A stretch of DNA of 64,000 bases, taken from contig DAOUBK010000073.1 of assembly GCA_034432635.1 (NCBI GenBank), positions 1 through 64,000 of the forward strand, in the 5' to 3' direction. Position 1 is the stretch's first letter. Each line of letters starts with the position of its first letter. Source of the DNA: Roseiflexus sp034432635 (GTDB lineage Bacteria > Chloroflexota > Chloroflexia > Chloroflexales > Roseiflexaceae). The translations under genes were made by a program, and so were the position numbers. Below, piece after piece: positions 1 through 7,987 of this stretch. The notes below the pieces were generated by a model that was not told the DNA's origin, did no database searches, and worked only from the letters and a program-made list of their open reading frames with translations.

Positions 1-1569
1 CCGGCATTCGCTCCGCTGCCCGCCGCTCTGCCGGTCTCATCGGATGCAGGAGAGACAGGCGCGCCTGCACCGCCCGAAGGCGCTGTGGCAGCGAGGTTCG
101 CTCCGCCATCTACAGGTGTGCCGGAGCCGTCGCGTGCGCCAGAGGCGCGTGAACCATCGCAGGTAGAACCGGTTGGATCGCTGGAGAGTGGCAGCGCTCC
201 CATGTTCGACCGTTCGCCAGCCGCGTGGATGGAGCGTCTGCGCGCCGATGCCCGCCGTCGGTCAGAGGCGGCGTCACAGTCAACGCCGCAGGCGGCGGGA
301 AAAGGTGCGGCGTCTTTGACACCGGGATCCGGAGCACAGCCGGTTCAGCGTCAGACCTGGCGTCGGGGCGATCAGGATCAGGAAGGTGCAGCCGGAATGC
401 GTCGTTCCACTTCCGTCCCTGGCGTAGCACGGGACAACGCCGGGCAGGGGATGTCGCTGCACCACTCGACGCCTTCCGCGATACCGGTGGGCGAATCAGA
501 ACCGGTTGCAGCCCATGAGGGCAAAGACGAACCGGAGTTTGACCGTTCACCGGCGGCATGGATGGAACGCCTGCGTGCTGATGCCCGCCGTCGTCAGCAG
601 CAGGATGCTGAAGCCCGACCATCGCCGTCTGCCCCGGATAGAACCGGCACGCCGTCGGTGAGTCGTTCGGTTCGCTTTGTGCCGCCGATCCCTCGGACAC
701 AGACACCTCCGGGTTTCCTATCAGGGTTACCGGTAAGCAGTGGAGCGCAACCGTCGTCACCTGCTGCAGCGTCCGCCCCGGTGGTATCCGAGTCGAATCG
801 ACGCTTCCTGCGTGCCGCAGTTGGCATCGATCCGGCGACGGTGCGTTTGTTGCGCGGACAGCTGGCCGGGCGTCTGACGTCGGCATACCGCGCCGACGCG
901 GTGACCATCGGTGATGATGTGGCGCTGGCGCCCGGTAGAGGCGATGAAACTGCCGAAGGTCTCGGTCTGCTGGCGCACGAACTGACCCATGTGGCGCGTC
1001 GGCGCGATCCGACGGCAACTCCGCCCATCACCCGAGCTTCCGAACAGCGCCCTGGATTTCGCCCAGCGTCTCCAGGATTCGCAACCGACGAAGAGGCGCT
1101 GGCGCGTCTTGTCGAAGCGCAGACCATTCATGTGGTGCGAATGCGCTTTGTGCCGCCCATCACACCGGGCGACGCCGGGTCACCGGCGACACGGCCGGTT
1201 GATCAACCGGAAGGCGCGCATACCGCTGCGCCGGTTGAAGAAACACCAATCGCTCCCGATCGTGGACGCTGGGGGAATCTGCCTGCACCCTGGGAGCCGC
1301 TTCCTGCCTGGCTTGCGCCCGACAGAACGGTGACCGATGCGCCCGCGCTGCCGGTCACGTCGCCAGTGTCTGCCACTCCGCCCCAGGCAGGTACGCCGGT
1401 CGTGCATGCAGCGGAGACGGCGCGCACCCTGCCTTCGGTCGCACCACGCGATACACCGGCGAACGAACCGACGCCAACCCCTGCGCCCGATATCGACGCC
1501 CTTGCGCGGCAGGTCTATGCCGTACTGAAACGCCGACTGGCGGCTGAACGCCGACGCAGCGGCTGGTAG
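1..1569 (+). CDS. eCIS-associated DUF4157 protein, 5'-truncated by window edge
   Basis: The reading frame is open from base 1, so the N-terminus lies outside the window; 522 residues are visible. Around bases 780-1010 is a DUF4157 (eCIS-core) domain with the metallopeptidase-like signature HELTHV inside LLAHELTHVARR. DUF4157 proteins are found almost only in extracellular contractile injection system loci, as presumed cargo or cargo-associated proteins. The rest is low-complexity Pro/Ala-rich sequence. A 19-residue block beginning FDRSPAAWMERLRAD occurs twice without change (bases 205-261 and 538-594). RF(A/V)PP(I/S) motifs recur near bases 105, 679 and 1144. The gene sits 15 bp before the LysM tube gene, in the same operon. 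Whether the HExxH site is catalytic, and whether this protein is loaded into the particle, cannot be told from sequence. Confidence 0.8.
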   Translation, partial: PAFAPLPAALPVSSDAGETGAPAPPEGAVAARFAPPSTGVPEPSRAPEAREPSQVEPVGSLESGSAPMFDRSPAAWMERLRADARRRSEAASQSTPQAAGKGAASLTPGSGAQPVQRQTWRRGDQDQEGAAGMRRSTSVPGVARDNAGQGMSLHHSTPSAIPVGESEPVAAHEGKDEPEFDRSPAAWMERLRADARRRQQQDAEARPSPSAPDRTGTPSVSRSVRFVPPIPRTQTPPGFLSGLPVSSGAQPSSPAAASAPVVSESNRRFLRAAVGIDPATVRLLRGQLAGRLTSAYRADAVTIGDDVALAPGRGDETAEGLGLLAHELTHVARRRDPTATPPITRASEQRPGFRPASPGFATDEEALARLVEAQTIHVVRMRFVPPITPGDAGSPATRPVDQPEGAHTAAPVEETPIAPDRGRWGNLPAPWEPLPAWLAPDRTVTDAPALPVTSPVSATPPQAGTPVVHAAETARTLPSVAPRDTPANEPTPTPAPDIDALARQVYAVLKRRLAAERRRSGW

Positions 1570-1584
1570 GAAGGAGCAGTCCAT

Positions 1585-2262
1585 ATGCCTGACACGAGCC
1601 TGGTCAAGGCAAAAATTATCAACCTCGACGATCCCTCGCAGGAGGTCGAGTGCCTGTTCAACCCGAAGGAGTACACCTTCACCAAACAGAACAGCTGGAG
1701 TCGCGGCGAAACGCCAAGTACGAATGTGCCACAACTCGAATTCAGCGGCGGACAACCGGCAACCCTGTCGATGCACCTGCTGTTCGACACCTACACAAGT
1801 GCGCGACCCGGATCGAAGCCGAGGGATGTGCGGAAAGTCTACACCGACAAACTCTGGTCGTTTATGATGATCGATCCGAACCTGCAGGACCCCAAGAGCA
1901 CCCGGGGACGTCCGCCGAAGGTGCGTTTTCAGTGGGGCTCTTCCTGGTCGTTCAAGGCGGTCATCACCAACATCACACAAAAGTTTACACTGTTTCTGGT
2001 GGATGGCACACCGGTGCGCGCCGAACTCGATGTCACATTCCAGCAGATCGAGGATACGGCGAACCTGCAACCGCAGAACCCGACGTCGGGCGGTGTCGGC
2101 GGTGAGCGGGTCTGGCGGGTGCGTGACGGTGATACGCTGGCATGGATTGCATACAAGTCGTATGGCGATGCAACGCGCTGGCGCCCGATTGCCGAGGCGA
2201 ACGGACTGGAGCGGGTGCGCGAGTTGACGCCGGGAACGGTGCTGGTGATCCCCAATGAGTGA
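1585..2262 (+). CDS. CIS tube/adaptor protein with C-terminal LysM domain
   Basis: This 225-residue protein resembles the eCIS tube-associated family (Afp7/Pvc7-like). The N-terminal half has the typical 'FNPKEYTFTKQN' opening followed by a beta-rich stretch ending in FDTYTS. The C-terminal 45 residues (about 178-225) form a LysM-type domain starting WRVRDGDTLAWIAY and ending GTVLVIPNE. In related systems such proteins join the inner tube to the spike/baseplate, and LysM acts as a protein-protein or glycan-binding adaptor. AGGAAGGAG lies just before the ATG. The gene's 3' end overlaps the spike gene by 8 bp, which suggests translational coupling. Confidence 0.88.
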   Translation: MPDTSLVKAKIINLDDPSQEVECLFNPKEYTFTKQNSWSRGETPSTNVPQLEFSGGQPATLSMHLLFDTYTSARPGSKPRDVRKVYTDKLWSFMMIDPNLQDPKSTRGRPPKVRFQWGSSWSFKAVITNITQKFTLFLVDGTPVRAELDVTFQQIEDTANLQPQNPTSGGVGGERVWRVRDGDTLAWIAYKSYGDATRWRPIAEANGLERVRELTPGTVLVIPNE

Positions 2263-4024
2263 TAATCGTCATGTTGCCGATCTCTACCTGAAACTCGACG
2301 GCGCCGATGCACCGCGCGATCTGGTTGGGGATGTGCTGGAAATCACCGTCGAGAGCAGCCTACACCTCCCCGATGTGGCGACCATTGTCATCAACGATCG
2401 ACGCCTGAAATGGGTGGATGACAGCCGACTGACACCGGGCAGCCTGATCGAGGTCAGCGCCAGGCATGGTCGGACAACCGAGTCGATCTTCGATGGCGAG
2501 ATTGTTGAGATCGAACCGCAGTTCGATGCGGTGGGCCTCAAGGTAACCGTGCGGGCGTTCGACCGTCTGCATCGTCTAGGGCGCGGTAAACACACGCGCT
2601 CGTTTCTCAACATGACCGATAGCGATGTGATCACTCAGGTTGCGAAAGAAGCCGGTTTGCAGGTGCAGATCGATGCCACAACACAGGTGCATCCCTACCT
2701 GGTGCAATGGAATCAGACGAACCTGGAGTTTCTCCGCGAGCGAGCGGCTGCGCTGGGGTATCTGATCTATGTCCGGCGGAAAACGCTGTACTGCACCCAA
2801 CTGCGGTCTTCTGGCGCGCCGGTGGAACTCAAGTGGGGAACTGATCTGGTCGCCTTTCGTCCGCGTCTAAGCACCATCGATCAGGTGAACGAAGTTACGG
2901 TGCGCGGCTGGAATCCGATCGAAAAAAAGGCGATTGTCGGCAAGGCGGAGTCAGCGTCGGTTGCACCCCGCATAGGAGTGCGCGATACCGGCGGGAAACT
3001 CGCCCAGAAAGCGTTTGCCATTAGAGCGGGGGATGCGCTGGAGTCGGTTGCGCGTGTCCAGGCGGAAGCCGAGCAGATTGCAAAGTCCATCTTTGCACAC
3101 CACGAAAGTCGGGGTATCGAGGCGGAGGGAACCGCCGCCGGGAATCCAAAGATCGTCGCAGGAGCGGCAGTGAAGATTTCGAATGTCGGCGCCCGGTTTA
3201 GTGGCACGTATGTGGTAACCAGTGCCACGCACCGCTACGATGCCAGCGGGTATGTCACCGACTTTTCAGTTTCTGGGATGTACCCGGCTACTCTGCTCAG
3301 TCTGGTGCAGCCGGAAATGTCGCGTCTGAACGTCGAGGGGCTGGTGATCGGGGTTGTGACCGATACGAATGATCCCGACAACCAGGGGCGTGTGAAGGTC
3401 AAGTTTCCGACGCTCGCCGACCAGCAGAGCGACTGGGCGCGGGTCGTCAGCGTTGGCGCTGGCAATGGACGTGGTATCGAATTCCTGCCGGAGGTGAATG
3501 ATGAGGTGCTGGTAGGATTCGAGCATGGCGATGTGCGCGCGGCGTATGTCATCGGCGGACTCTGGAATGGAAAGGATAAACCGCCAAAGGCGCCCGCGGA
3601 TATTGTCAAGAATGGGAAAATCGAGCAACGGGTGATTAAGTCGCGATCGGGTCATATCATCACCCTGGACGATAGCGATAACGCGCCCTCGATCACCATC
3701 GAGGACAAGAGTGGTAATGTCATCAAACTCGACAGCAAAAAGAACGAACTGACGATCAACGTCAAAGGTGATGGCACGATCAGCGCCGATGGCAATCTGA
3801 CGATTCAGGCGAAAGGGAAGGTGAATATCAAGTCGCAGCAGGCGCTGGCGATCGAGGGTTCAACCGGTATCGACCTGAAATCGAATGCCAGCGCCTCGTT
3901 TCAGGCGAATGCGAATCTCGATCTGAAAGCCAGTGCTGCGGCGACGCTCCAGGCGAACGCAACGCTGGAAGTCAAATCATCGGGAATCCTGACCGTTCAG
4001 GGGTCGCTGGTCAAGATCAATTGA
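2255..4024 (+). CDS. VgrG/Pvc8-like spike protein (gp27-gp5 fusion)
   Basis: This 589-residue protein is the central spike of the baseplate. Residues 1 to about 340 match the late-control-D/gp27-like region. Residues about 365-450 form the gp5-like OB-fold (NDPDNQGRVKVKFPTL, then 'FLPEVNDEVLVGFEHGD' and 'GGLWNGKDKPP'). From about residue 460 a repetitive beta-helix needle follows, with short D/N/K-rich strands such as SGNVIKLDSKKNELTINVKG and alternating NA(S/N) turns up to the end. The start ATG lies inside the stop region of the tube/LysM gene (8 bp overlap). No extra C-terminal effector domain is seen, so this is a plain structural spike. A PAAR tip gene follows at once, as in other CIS operons. 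Confidence 0.9.
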   Translation: MSDNRHVADLYLKLDGADAPRDLVGDVLEITVESSLHLPDVATIVINDRRLKWVDDSRLTPGSLIEVSARHGRTTESIFDGEIVEIEPQFDAVGLKVTVRAFDRLHRLGRGKHTRSFLNMTDSDVITQVAKEAGLQVQIDATTQVHPYLVQWNQTNLEFLRERAAALGYLIYVRRKTLYCTQLRSSGAPVELKWGTDLVAFRPRLSTIDQVNEVTVRGWNPIEKKAIVGKAESASVAPRIGVRDTGGKLAQKAFAIRAGDALESVARVQAEAEQIAKSIFAHHESRGIEAEGTAAGNPKIVAGAAVKISNVGARFSGTYVVTSATHRYDASGYVTDFSVSGMYPATLLSLVQPEMSRLNVEGLVIGVVTDTNDPDNQGRVKVKFPTLADQQSDWARVVSVGAGNGRGIEFLPEVNDEVLVGFEHGDVRAAYVIGGLWNGKDKPPKAPADIVKNGKIEQRVIKSRSGHIITLDDSDNAPSITIEDKSGNVIKLDSKKNELTINVKGDGTISADGNLTIQAKGKVNIKSQQALAIEGSTGIDLKSNASASFQANANLDLKASAAATLQANATLEVKSSGILTVQGSLVKIN

Positions 4025-4037
4025 AAGGAGGAAGCGC

Positions 4038-4328
4038 ATGCCTCCTGCGGCACGAGTCGGCGATATGCACACCTGTCCGCTGTCCGACGGTCCCAAACCG
4101 CATGTTGGCGGTCCCATCATGCCGCCTGGCGTCCCAACGGTGCTGATCGGCGGCTTGCCGGCTGCGGTGGTCGGAGGCATGGCGGCGTGCGCTGGTCCGC
4201 CCGATACGATCATCAAGGGGAGTGCAACGGTGCTGATCGGCGGGATGCCGGCGGCGCGCATGGGGGATCAGACGGCGCACGGCGGCGTCATTGTGGCGGG
4301 GTTTCCGCAGGTCGATATTGGCGGGTGA
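4038..4328 (+). CDS. PAAR-domain spike tip protein
   Basis: A 96-residue protein made of a single PAAR domain: MPPAARVGDMHTCP at the start, repeated glycine-rich 'VLIGGLPAAVVGGMAAC' and 'VLIGGMPAARMGDQTAHGG' strands, and His/Cys residues (H12, C14, C53 region, H84) that could bind the zinc at the cone tip. PAAR proteins cap the VgrG needle and pierce the target membrane. A good ribosome site (AAAGGAGG) lies 7 bp before the ATG. The gene lies 13 bp after the spike gene and 6 bp before gp25. Confidence 0.92.
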   Translation: MPPAARVGDMHTCPLSDGPKPHVGGPIMPPGVPTVLIGGLPAAVVGGMAACAGPPDTIIKGSATVLIGGMPAARMGDQTAHGGVIVAGFPQVDIGG

Positions 4329-4334
4329 CAGACT

Positions 4335-4727
4335 ATGAGCGATTTTCTTGGCGTTGGATGGGCGTTCCCGGTCGGGTTGGACGCGCGTGGTCGCTTTGTA
4401 CTGGCGCGTCAGGAGGTCGATATCGAACAGGCGATTGTGATGATTCTGCTCACACCAAAGGGGCAGCGCCTGATGCGACCGACGTTCGGCTGCCAGATTC
4501 ACGACCTGATCTTTGCGCCGAACGATGCTGCAACTGCGGGGCTGGCTGTCTACTATATCGAGGAGGCGCTGGCGATGTGGGAGCCGCGCATCGACGTGCT
4601 CAACGTTGAGATCGATACCGATCCCAAAACGCCAGAGCGAATGCTCATCACTATTGAGTATCGGGTCAAGGCAACCCACGATCGCCGTTCACTGGTCTTT
4701 CCATTCTATCGTATTCCAGGTGAATAG
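4335..4727 (+). CDS. gp25-like baseplate wedge protein
   Basis: This 130-residue protein matches the GPW/gp25 family (phage T4 gp25, P2 gpW; T6SS TssE). Visible family features are 'FLGVGWAFPVGLD' at the N-terminus, 'DIEQAIVMILLTPKGQRLMRPTFGCQIHD' in the middle (the E-x-x-R-type region that caps sheath assembly) and a beta C-terminus 'TIEYRVKATHDRRSLVFPFY'. It would start polymerisation of the sheath on the baseplate. It lies in the eCIS operon between PAAR and baseplate J. Confidence 0.92.
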   Translation: MSDFLGVGWAFPVGLDARGRFVLARQEVDIEQAIVMILLTPKGQRLMRPTFGCQIHDLIFAPNDAATAGLAVYYIEEALAMWEPRIDVLNVEIDTDPKTPERMLITIEYRVKATHDRRSLVFPFYRIPGE

Positions 4728-4739
4728 GACGAGGATTGC

Positions 4740-6770
4740 ATGCCGCTTCCAACTCCCAACCTCGACGATCGTCATTTTCAAGATATCGTCGATGAAGCCA
4801 AACGTTTGATTCCGCGCTTCTGCCCGGAATGGACCGATCACAACGTCAGCGATCCGGGTGTGGCGCTGATCGAGTTGTTCGCCTGGATGACCGATCTGTT
4901 GCTCTATCGGGTCAATCAGGTGCCCGATAAGGTGTACATCACCCTGCTCAACTTGATCGGCATCCAGCTGGAACCGCCGCAATCGGCGGTCGCTCCGGTG
5001 ACGTTCTATCTGTCGGCGCCGCAGGAGACGGCGATCACGATCCCTGCGGATACCGAAGTAGCGACGGTGCGCACTGAAACCAGCCCGGCGGTGATTTTCA
5101 CAACCGAAACGGATCTGACCATCCATCCGGCGGTTGTGGTAGATGATAAAGTGTACACGCGTCAGGTGGAGCGTCCGAATATGCCTGCTAGCTGGCGCGC
5201 AAATGAGTTGCGTCAGTTGCTGTTGCCCAACGGGCGTATCGCAATGTTTGCGCCTAGCCCGCTGCCGCATGACGCTTTCTACATTCCGCTGCGCCATAAC
5301 CACGGTAATCACGTCCTGGCGCTGGTGGTCGATTGTGATGTGGCGCGTGGGGCAGGCGTCGATCCGACCAATCCGCCGCTGGTGTGGGAAGTGTGGCAGG
5401 GCGGAGTGGCGCGCTGGTCACCATGCGAGGTCGAGTTCGACGGGACGGGCGGTTTCAACATGCCCGGCGAGATTGTGCTGCACCTGCCACCGATGGCGCC
5501 CGATACCATCCAGGGGGTGACAGCCCACTGGTTGCGCTGCCGCCTGACCGATGCACAGGCGGATACACCTGAAAATCGACATAATCGCTACAAGGTGTCG
5601 CCCGAACTGCTGGCGCTCCGGGTCGAGTCGCGCGGTGGAACGGTCAATGCCCGCCACGCGGTGACGGTGCGCAATGAGGTGATCGGGCGCAGCGATGGTA
5701 CGCCTGGCCAGGAGTTTCAGTTGCTCAACAGACCTGTGCTGTCGCGCGAGCCACAGCGTGATATCCTGATCGTCGATCCGCCGCTGCCGGGGCGTCCACG
5801 TGAGTGGGTCGAAGTTCCCGATTTCGCTGCATCCGGTCCTGATGATCAGCACTATACGCTCGATAGTCTGAGCGGTACGATCAGTTTTGGTCCGGCGCTG
5901 CTTCAGCCCGATGGGGCGGTGCGCAACTTCGGTAGTGTGCCGCTGCACGGGAGCGTCATAACGATGACGCGCTACCAGTACGGCGGCGGCGTGGTCGGCA
6001 ATGTGCAGGCGAATACGCTGGTGACGCTCAAAACCTCGATCCCGTATGTGTCGCGGGTGACCAACCGCCGTGCGGCTGAGGGTGGACGTGATCCGCAGGG
6101 TCTCGATGATGCGCGTGTCCGCGCGCCGCAGATTCTCCGCACCCGCACCCGCGCAGTGACTGCCGATGATTATGAGCAGCTGGCATGCGAGGTGGTTGGT
6201 GTGGCGCGAGCATGCTGTATTGCTCCCGGTGCGCAGCCAGGGGGTCCGTCAGATCCGCGTCCCGGACAGGTGCTGGTGTGCATCCTGCCGCAGACCGATA
6301 ATCCCGATGGACGTATTCCGCCCGAAGCGCTCACCCTCTCCGCCGAACTGCGCGCCAGGGTGCTTGAGTATCTGGATCGACGCCGCCCACTCGGAATCGC
6401 ACTCGATGTTCGCCCGGTCCAGTATCTCTGGGTGTCGGTCGAAGTGCGGTTGCGCGTGCCTGCCCGGAGTGATCAGACATTGATTCGCGCTGTTCAGCAG
6501 GAAGCGGAAGAGGCGCTCTACCGGTATCTCAATCCGTATGTCGGCGGACCGCATGGGAATGGATGGCCCTTTGGACGTGATCTGCACGTGTCGGAGATCT
6601 ATGCCCTGATGCAACGTCTGCCACAGGTTGAGTTTGTCGAAGAAGTGCAGATCGGTCTGACCGAGCCGGGCAGCACTGTCAGACCACAGGTGGTTTCGCC
6701 GCGCCTCGATGTGCCGCGCCATGCGTTGATCTGCTCCTGGCAGCATCGTGTGTCGGTCAGCGCGTCGTAG
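4740..6770 (+). CDS. Baseplate J-like wedge protein (Afp11/Pvc11 type)
   Basis: This 676-residue protein is a putative baseplate assembly protein of the gpJ family. The N-terminus has the family opening 'DRHFQDIVDEAKRLIPRFCPEWTDHN' and 'DPGVALIELFAWMTDLLLYRVNQVPDK'. The central part is a beta-rich insertion. The C-terminal third has the J-domain signature 'RAVTADDYEQLACEVVGVARA' and 'RRPLGIALDVRPVQYLWVSVEVRLRV'. The length agrees with other eCIS versions (600-900 aa). It links the spike to the tail-fibre/peripheral part of the baseplate. The ATG is 12 bp after the gp25 stop. Confidence 0.92.
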   Translation: MPLPTPNLDDRHFQDIVDEAKRLIPRFCPEWTDHNVSDPGVALIELFAWMTDLLLYRVNQVPDKVYITLLNLIGIQLEPPQSAVAPVTFYLSAPQETAITIPADTEVATVRTETSPAVIFTTETDLTIHPAVVVDDKVYTRQVERPNMPASWRANELRQLLLPNGRIAMFAPSPLPHDAFYIPLRHNHGNHVLALVVDCDVARGAGVDPTNPPLVWEVWQGGVARWSPCEVEFDGTGGFNMPGEIVLHLPPMAPDTIQGVTAHWLRCRLTDAQADTPENRHNRYKVSPELLALRVESRGGTVNARHAVTVRNEVIGRSDGTPGQEFQLLNRPVLSREPQRDILIVDPPLPGRPREWVEVPDFAASGPDDQHYTLDSLSGTISFGPALLQPDGAVRNFGSVPLHGSVITMTRYQYGGGVVGNVQANTLVTLKTSIPYVSRVTNRRAAEGGRDPQGLDDARVRAPQILRTRTRAVTADDYEQLACEVVGVARACCIAPGAQPGGPSDPRPGQVLVCILPQTDNPDGRIPPEALTLSAELRARVLEYLDRRRPLGIALDVRPVQYLWVSVEVRLRVPARSDQTLIRAVQQEAEEALYRYLNPYVGGPHGNGWPFGRDLHVSEIYALMQRLPQVEFVEEVQIGLTEPGSTVRPQVVSPRLDVPRHALICSWQHRVSVSAS

Positions 6771-6943
6771 GGTATGATCGGTAGCAAGGTTCGTGAACCG
6801 GAAGCGAACGGTTTGACGACACGATGGGCGCTTCTCCCGGATTGAAGGTCGCTTTCTGGCAGGTCGAACGCTGACGGAGCACGCTTCGGGAAGGAGCGCT
6901 GCATGCGTCCGTCGGAGATGATGTTGAGAATCTGGAGCTTGAT

Positions 6944-7987
6944 GTGGAACCCGATTTTGGCAGACTGATCATCCGCTCTGCCGATGGCGAACGTATTTTG
7001 ACGCTGCGCCAGCCGCAGTACACGATTGGACGCAATCCGGCGCGCGATCTGCATCTCGATTCGCCGGTGGTGTCGGGTATGCATGCCCGGATCGAGGCAG
7101 GATCGCAGGGTGCTCAACTGATCGATCTGGGCAGCACCAACGGCACCTTCATCGGCGAGCGTCGCCTGCCGCCGAATCAGCCGTACCCGCTGGTGCCGGG
7201 TGAGGAGGTGCGGATCGGTCCGTTCCTTCTGATCTATGTTCCACCTGGCAGAGCGTATCCGGTGGAAGAAGGCGCGTTACCGGTTGCAGAAGCGCCAGAG
7301 CCGTCTAGCGCAACGGAACAACCATCTGCTGCCGGGATCCGATCTGACGAAGCGACGGCAGGTGAGGCGGGTGCTGGTGGCGAATCTGCGGCAGCAGTGG
7401 AGATGCCTGAAGCGCCGGTCGCACCGCCAGCGCCACCATCGCTCGAAGCGCTGGTGGTCGTCGCACACGACTTTCCCGATCGCCTGCCAGTGCGGTACAC
7501 CGCACCGCCAAGCGGTCTGGACAGTCGCTACCTGCGCTACCTGCCCTCCATCTTTCAGGAGAACGAATTCCTGGGTCGGTACCTGCGGATCTTCGAGACG
7601 ATCTGGGAACCGCTGGAGTGGCGGCAGAACCATATCAACCTGTATTTCGACCCGCGAACCTGCCCGCCGTCGTTTCTGCCATGGCTGGCAGGATGGCTCG
7701 ATCTGGCGGTCAATCCATATTGGCCCGAGTCGCGTATCCGCCGCCTGATTGCGGAAGCGGCCGATCTCTACCGCTGGCGCGGCACCGCCTACGGTCTCAA
7801 GCGATTGATCGAGGTTGTGACCGGTCTGACGCCGACGATCACGGAACATCCGGCGCAGCCGTTCGTCTTTCACGTATCGCTCGTCATTCCACCGGGAAGT
7901 GATGTCGATGCGCTCCTGATCGATGATCTGGTGCGCACCTACAAACCAGCGCATGCCGGGTATATGCTGGATATTCGCCATGGATGA
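6944..7987 (+). CDS. Tail protein I with N-terminal FHA domain
   Basis: This 347-residue protein joins two modules. Residues 1 to about 105 are an FHA phosphothreonine-binding domain with all key positions: GR in 'TIGRNPARD', S..H in 'VSGMHARI', and the STNGT loop in 'DLGSTNGTFIG'. A Pro/Ala/Glu-rich linker (about 106-185) leads to a tail protein I (P2 gpI-like) domain, 'YLRYLPSIFQENEFLGRYLRIFE' to 'YKPAHAGYMLDIRHG', which sits next to baseplate J in the particle. The GTG start at 6944 is chosen because GGAG lies 6 bp upstream and an in-frame stop is at 6872-6874. A better ribosome site (GGGAAGGAG) precedes an ATG at 6903 in another frame. The FHA domain suggests recruitment or gating by threonine phosphorylation. 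Confidence 0.85.
   Translation: MEPDFGRLIIRSADGERILTLRQPQYTIGRNPARDLHLDSPVVSGMHARIEAGSQGAQLIDLGSTNGTFIGERRLPPNQPYPLVPGEEVRIGPFLLIYVPPGRAYPVEEGALPVAEAPEPSSATEQPSAAGIRSDEATAGEAGAGGESAAAVEMPEAPVAPPAPPSLEALVVVAHDFPDRLPVRYTAPPSGLDSRYLRYLPSIFQENEFLGRYLRIFETIWEPLEWRQNHINLYFDPRTCPPSFLPWLAGWLDLAVNPYWPESRIRRLIAEAADLYRWRGTAYGLKRLIEVVTGLTPTITEHPAQPFVFHVSLVIPPGSDVDALLIDDLVRTYKPAHAGYMLDIRHG

Noticed and set aside
110..1018. Minus-strand frame opposite the DUF4157 gene
   Set aside because: Pro/Arg/His-rich shadow of the low-complexity coding strand.
7923..7979. GTG start for the methyltransferase 57 bp upstream
   Set aside because: It would overlap the tail gene by 65 bp and adds residues not typical of the family; ATG 7980 starts at the conserved N-terminus.
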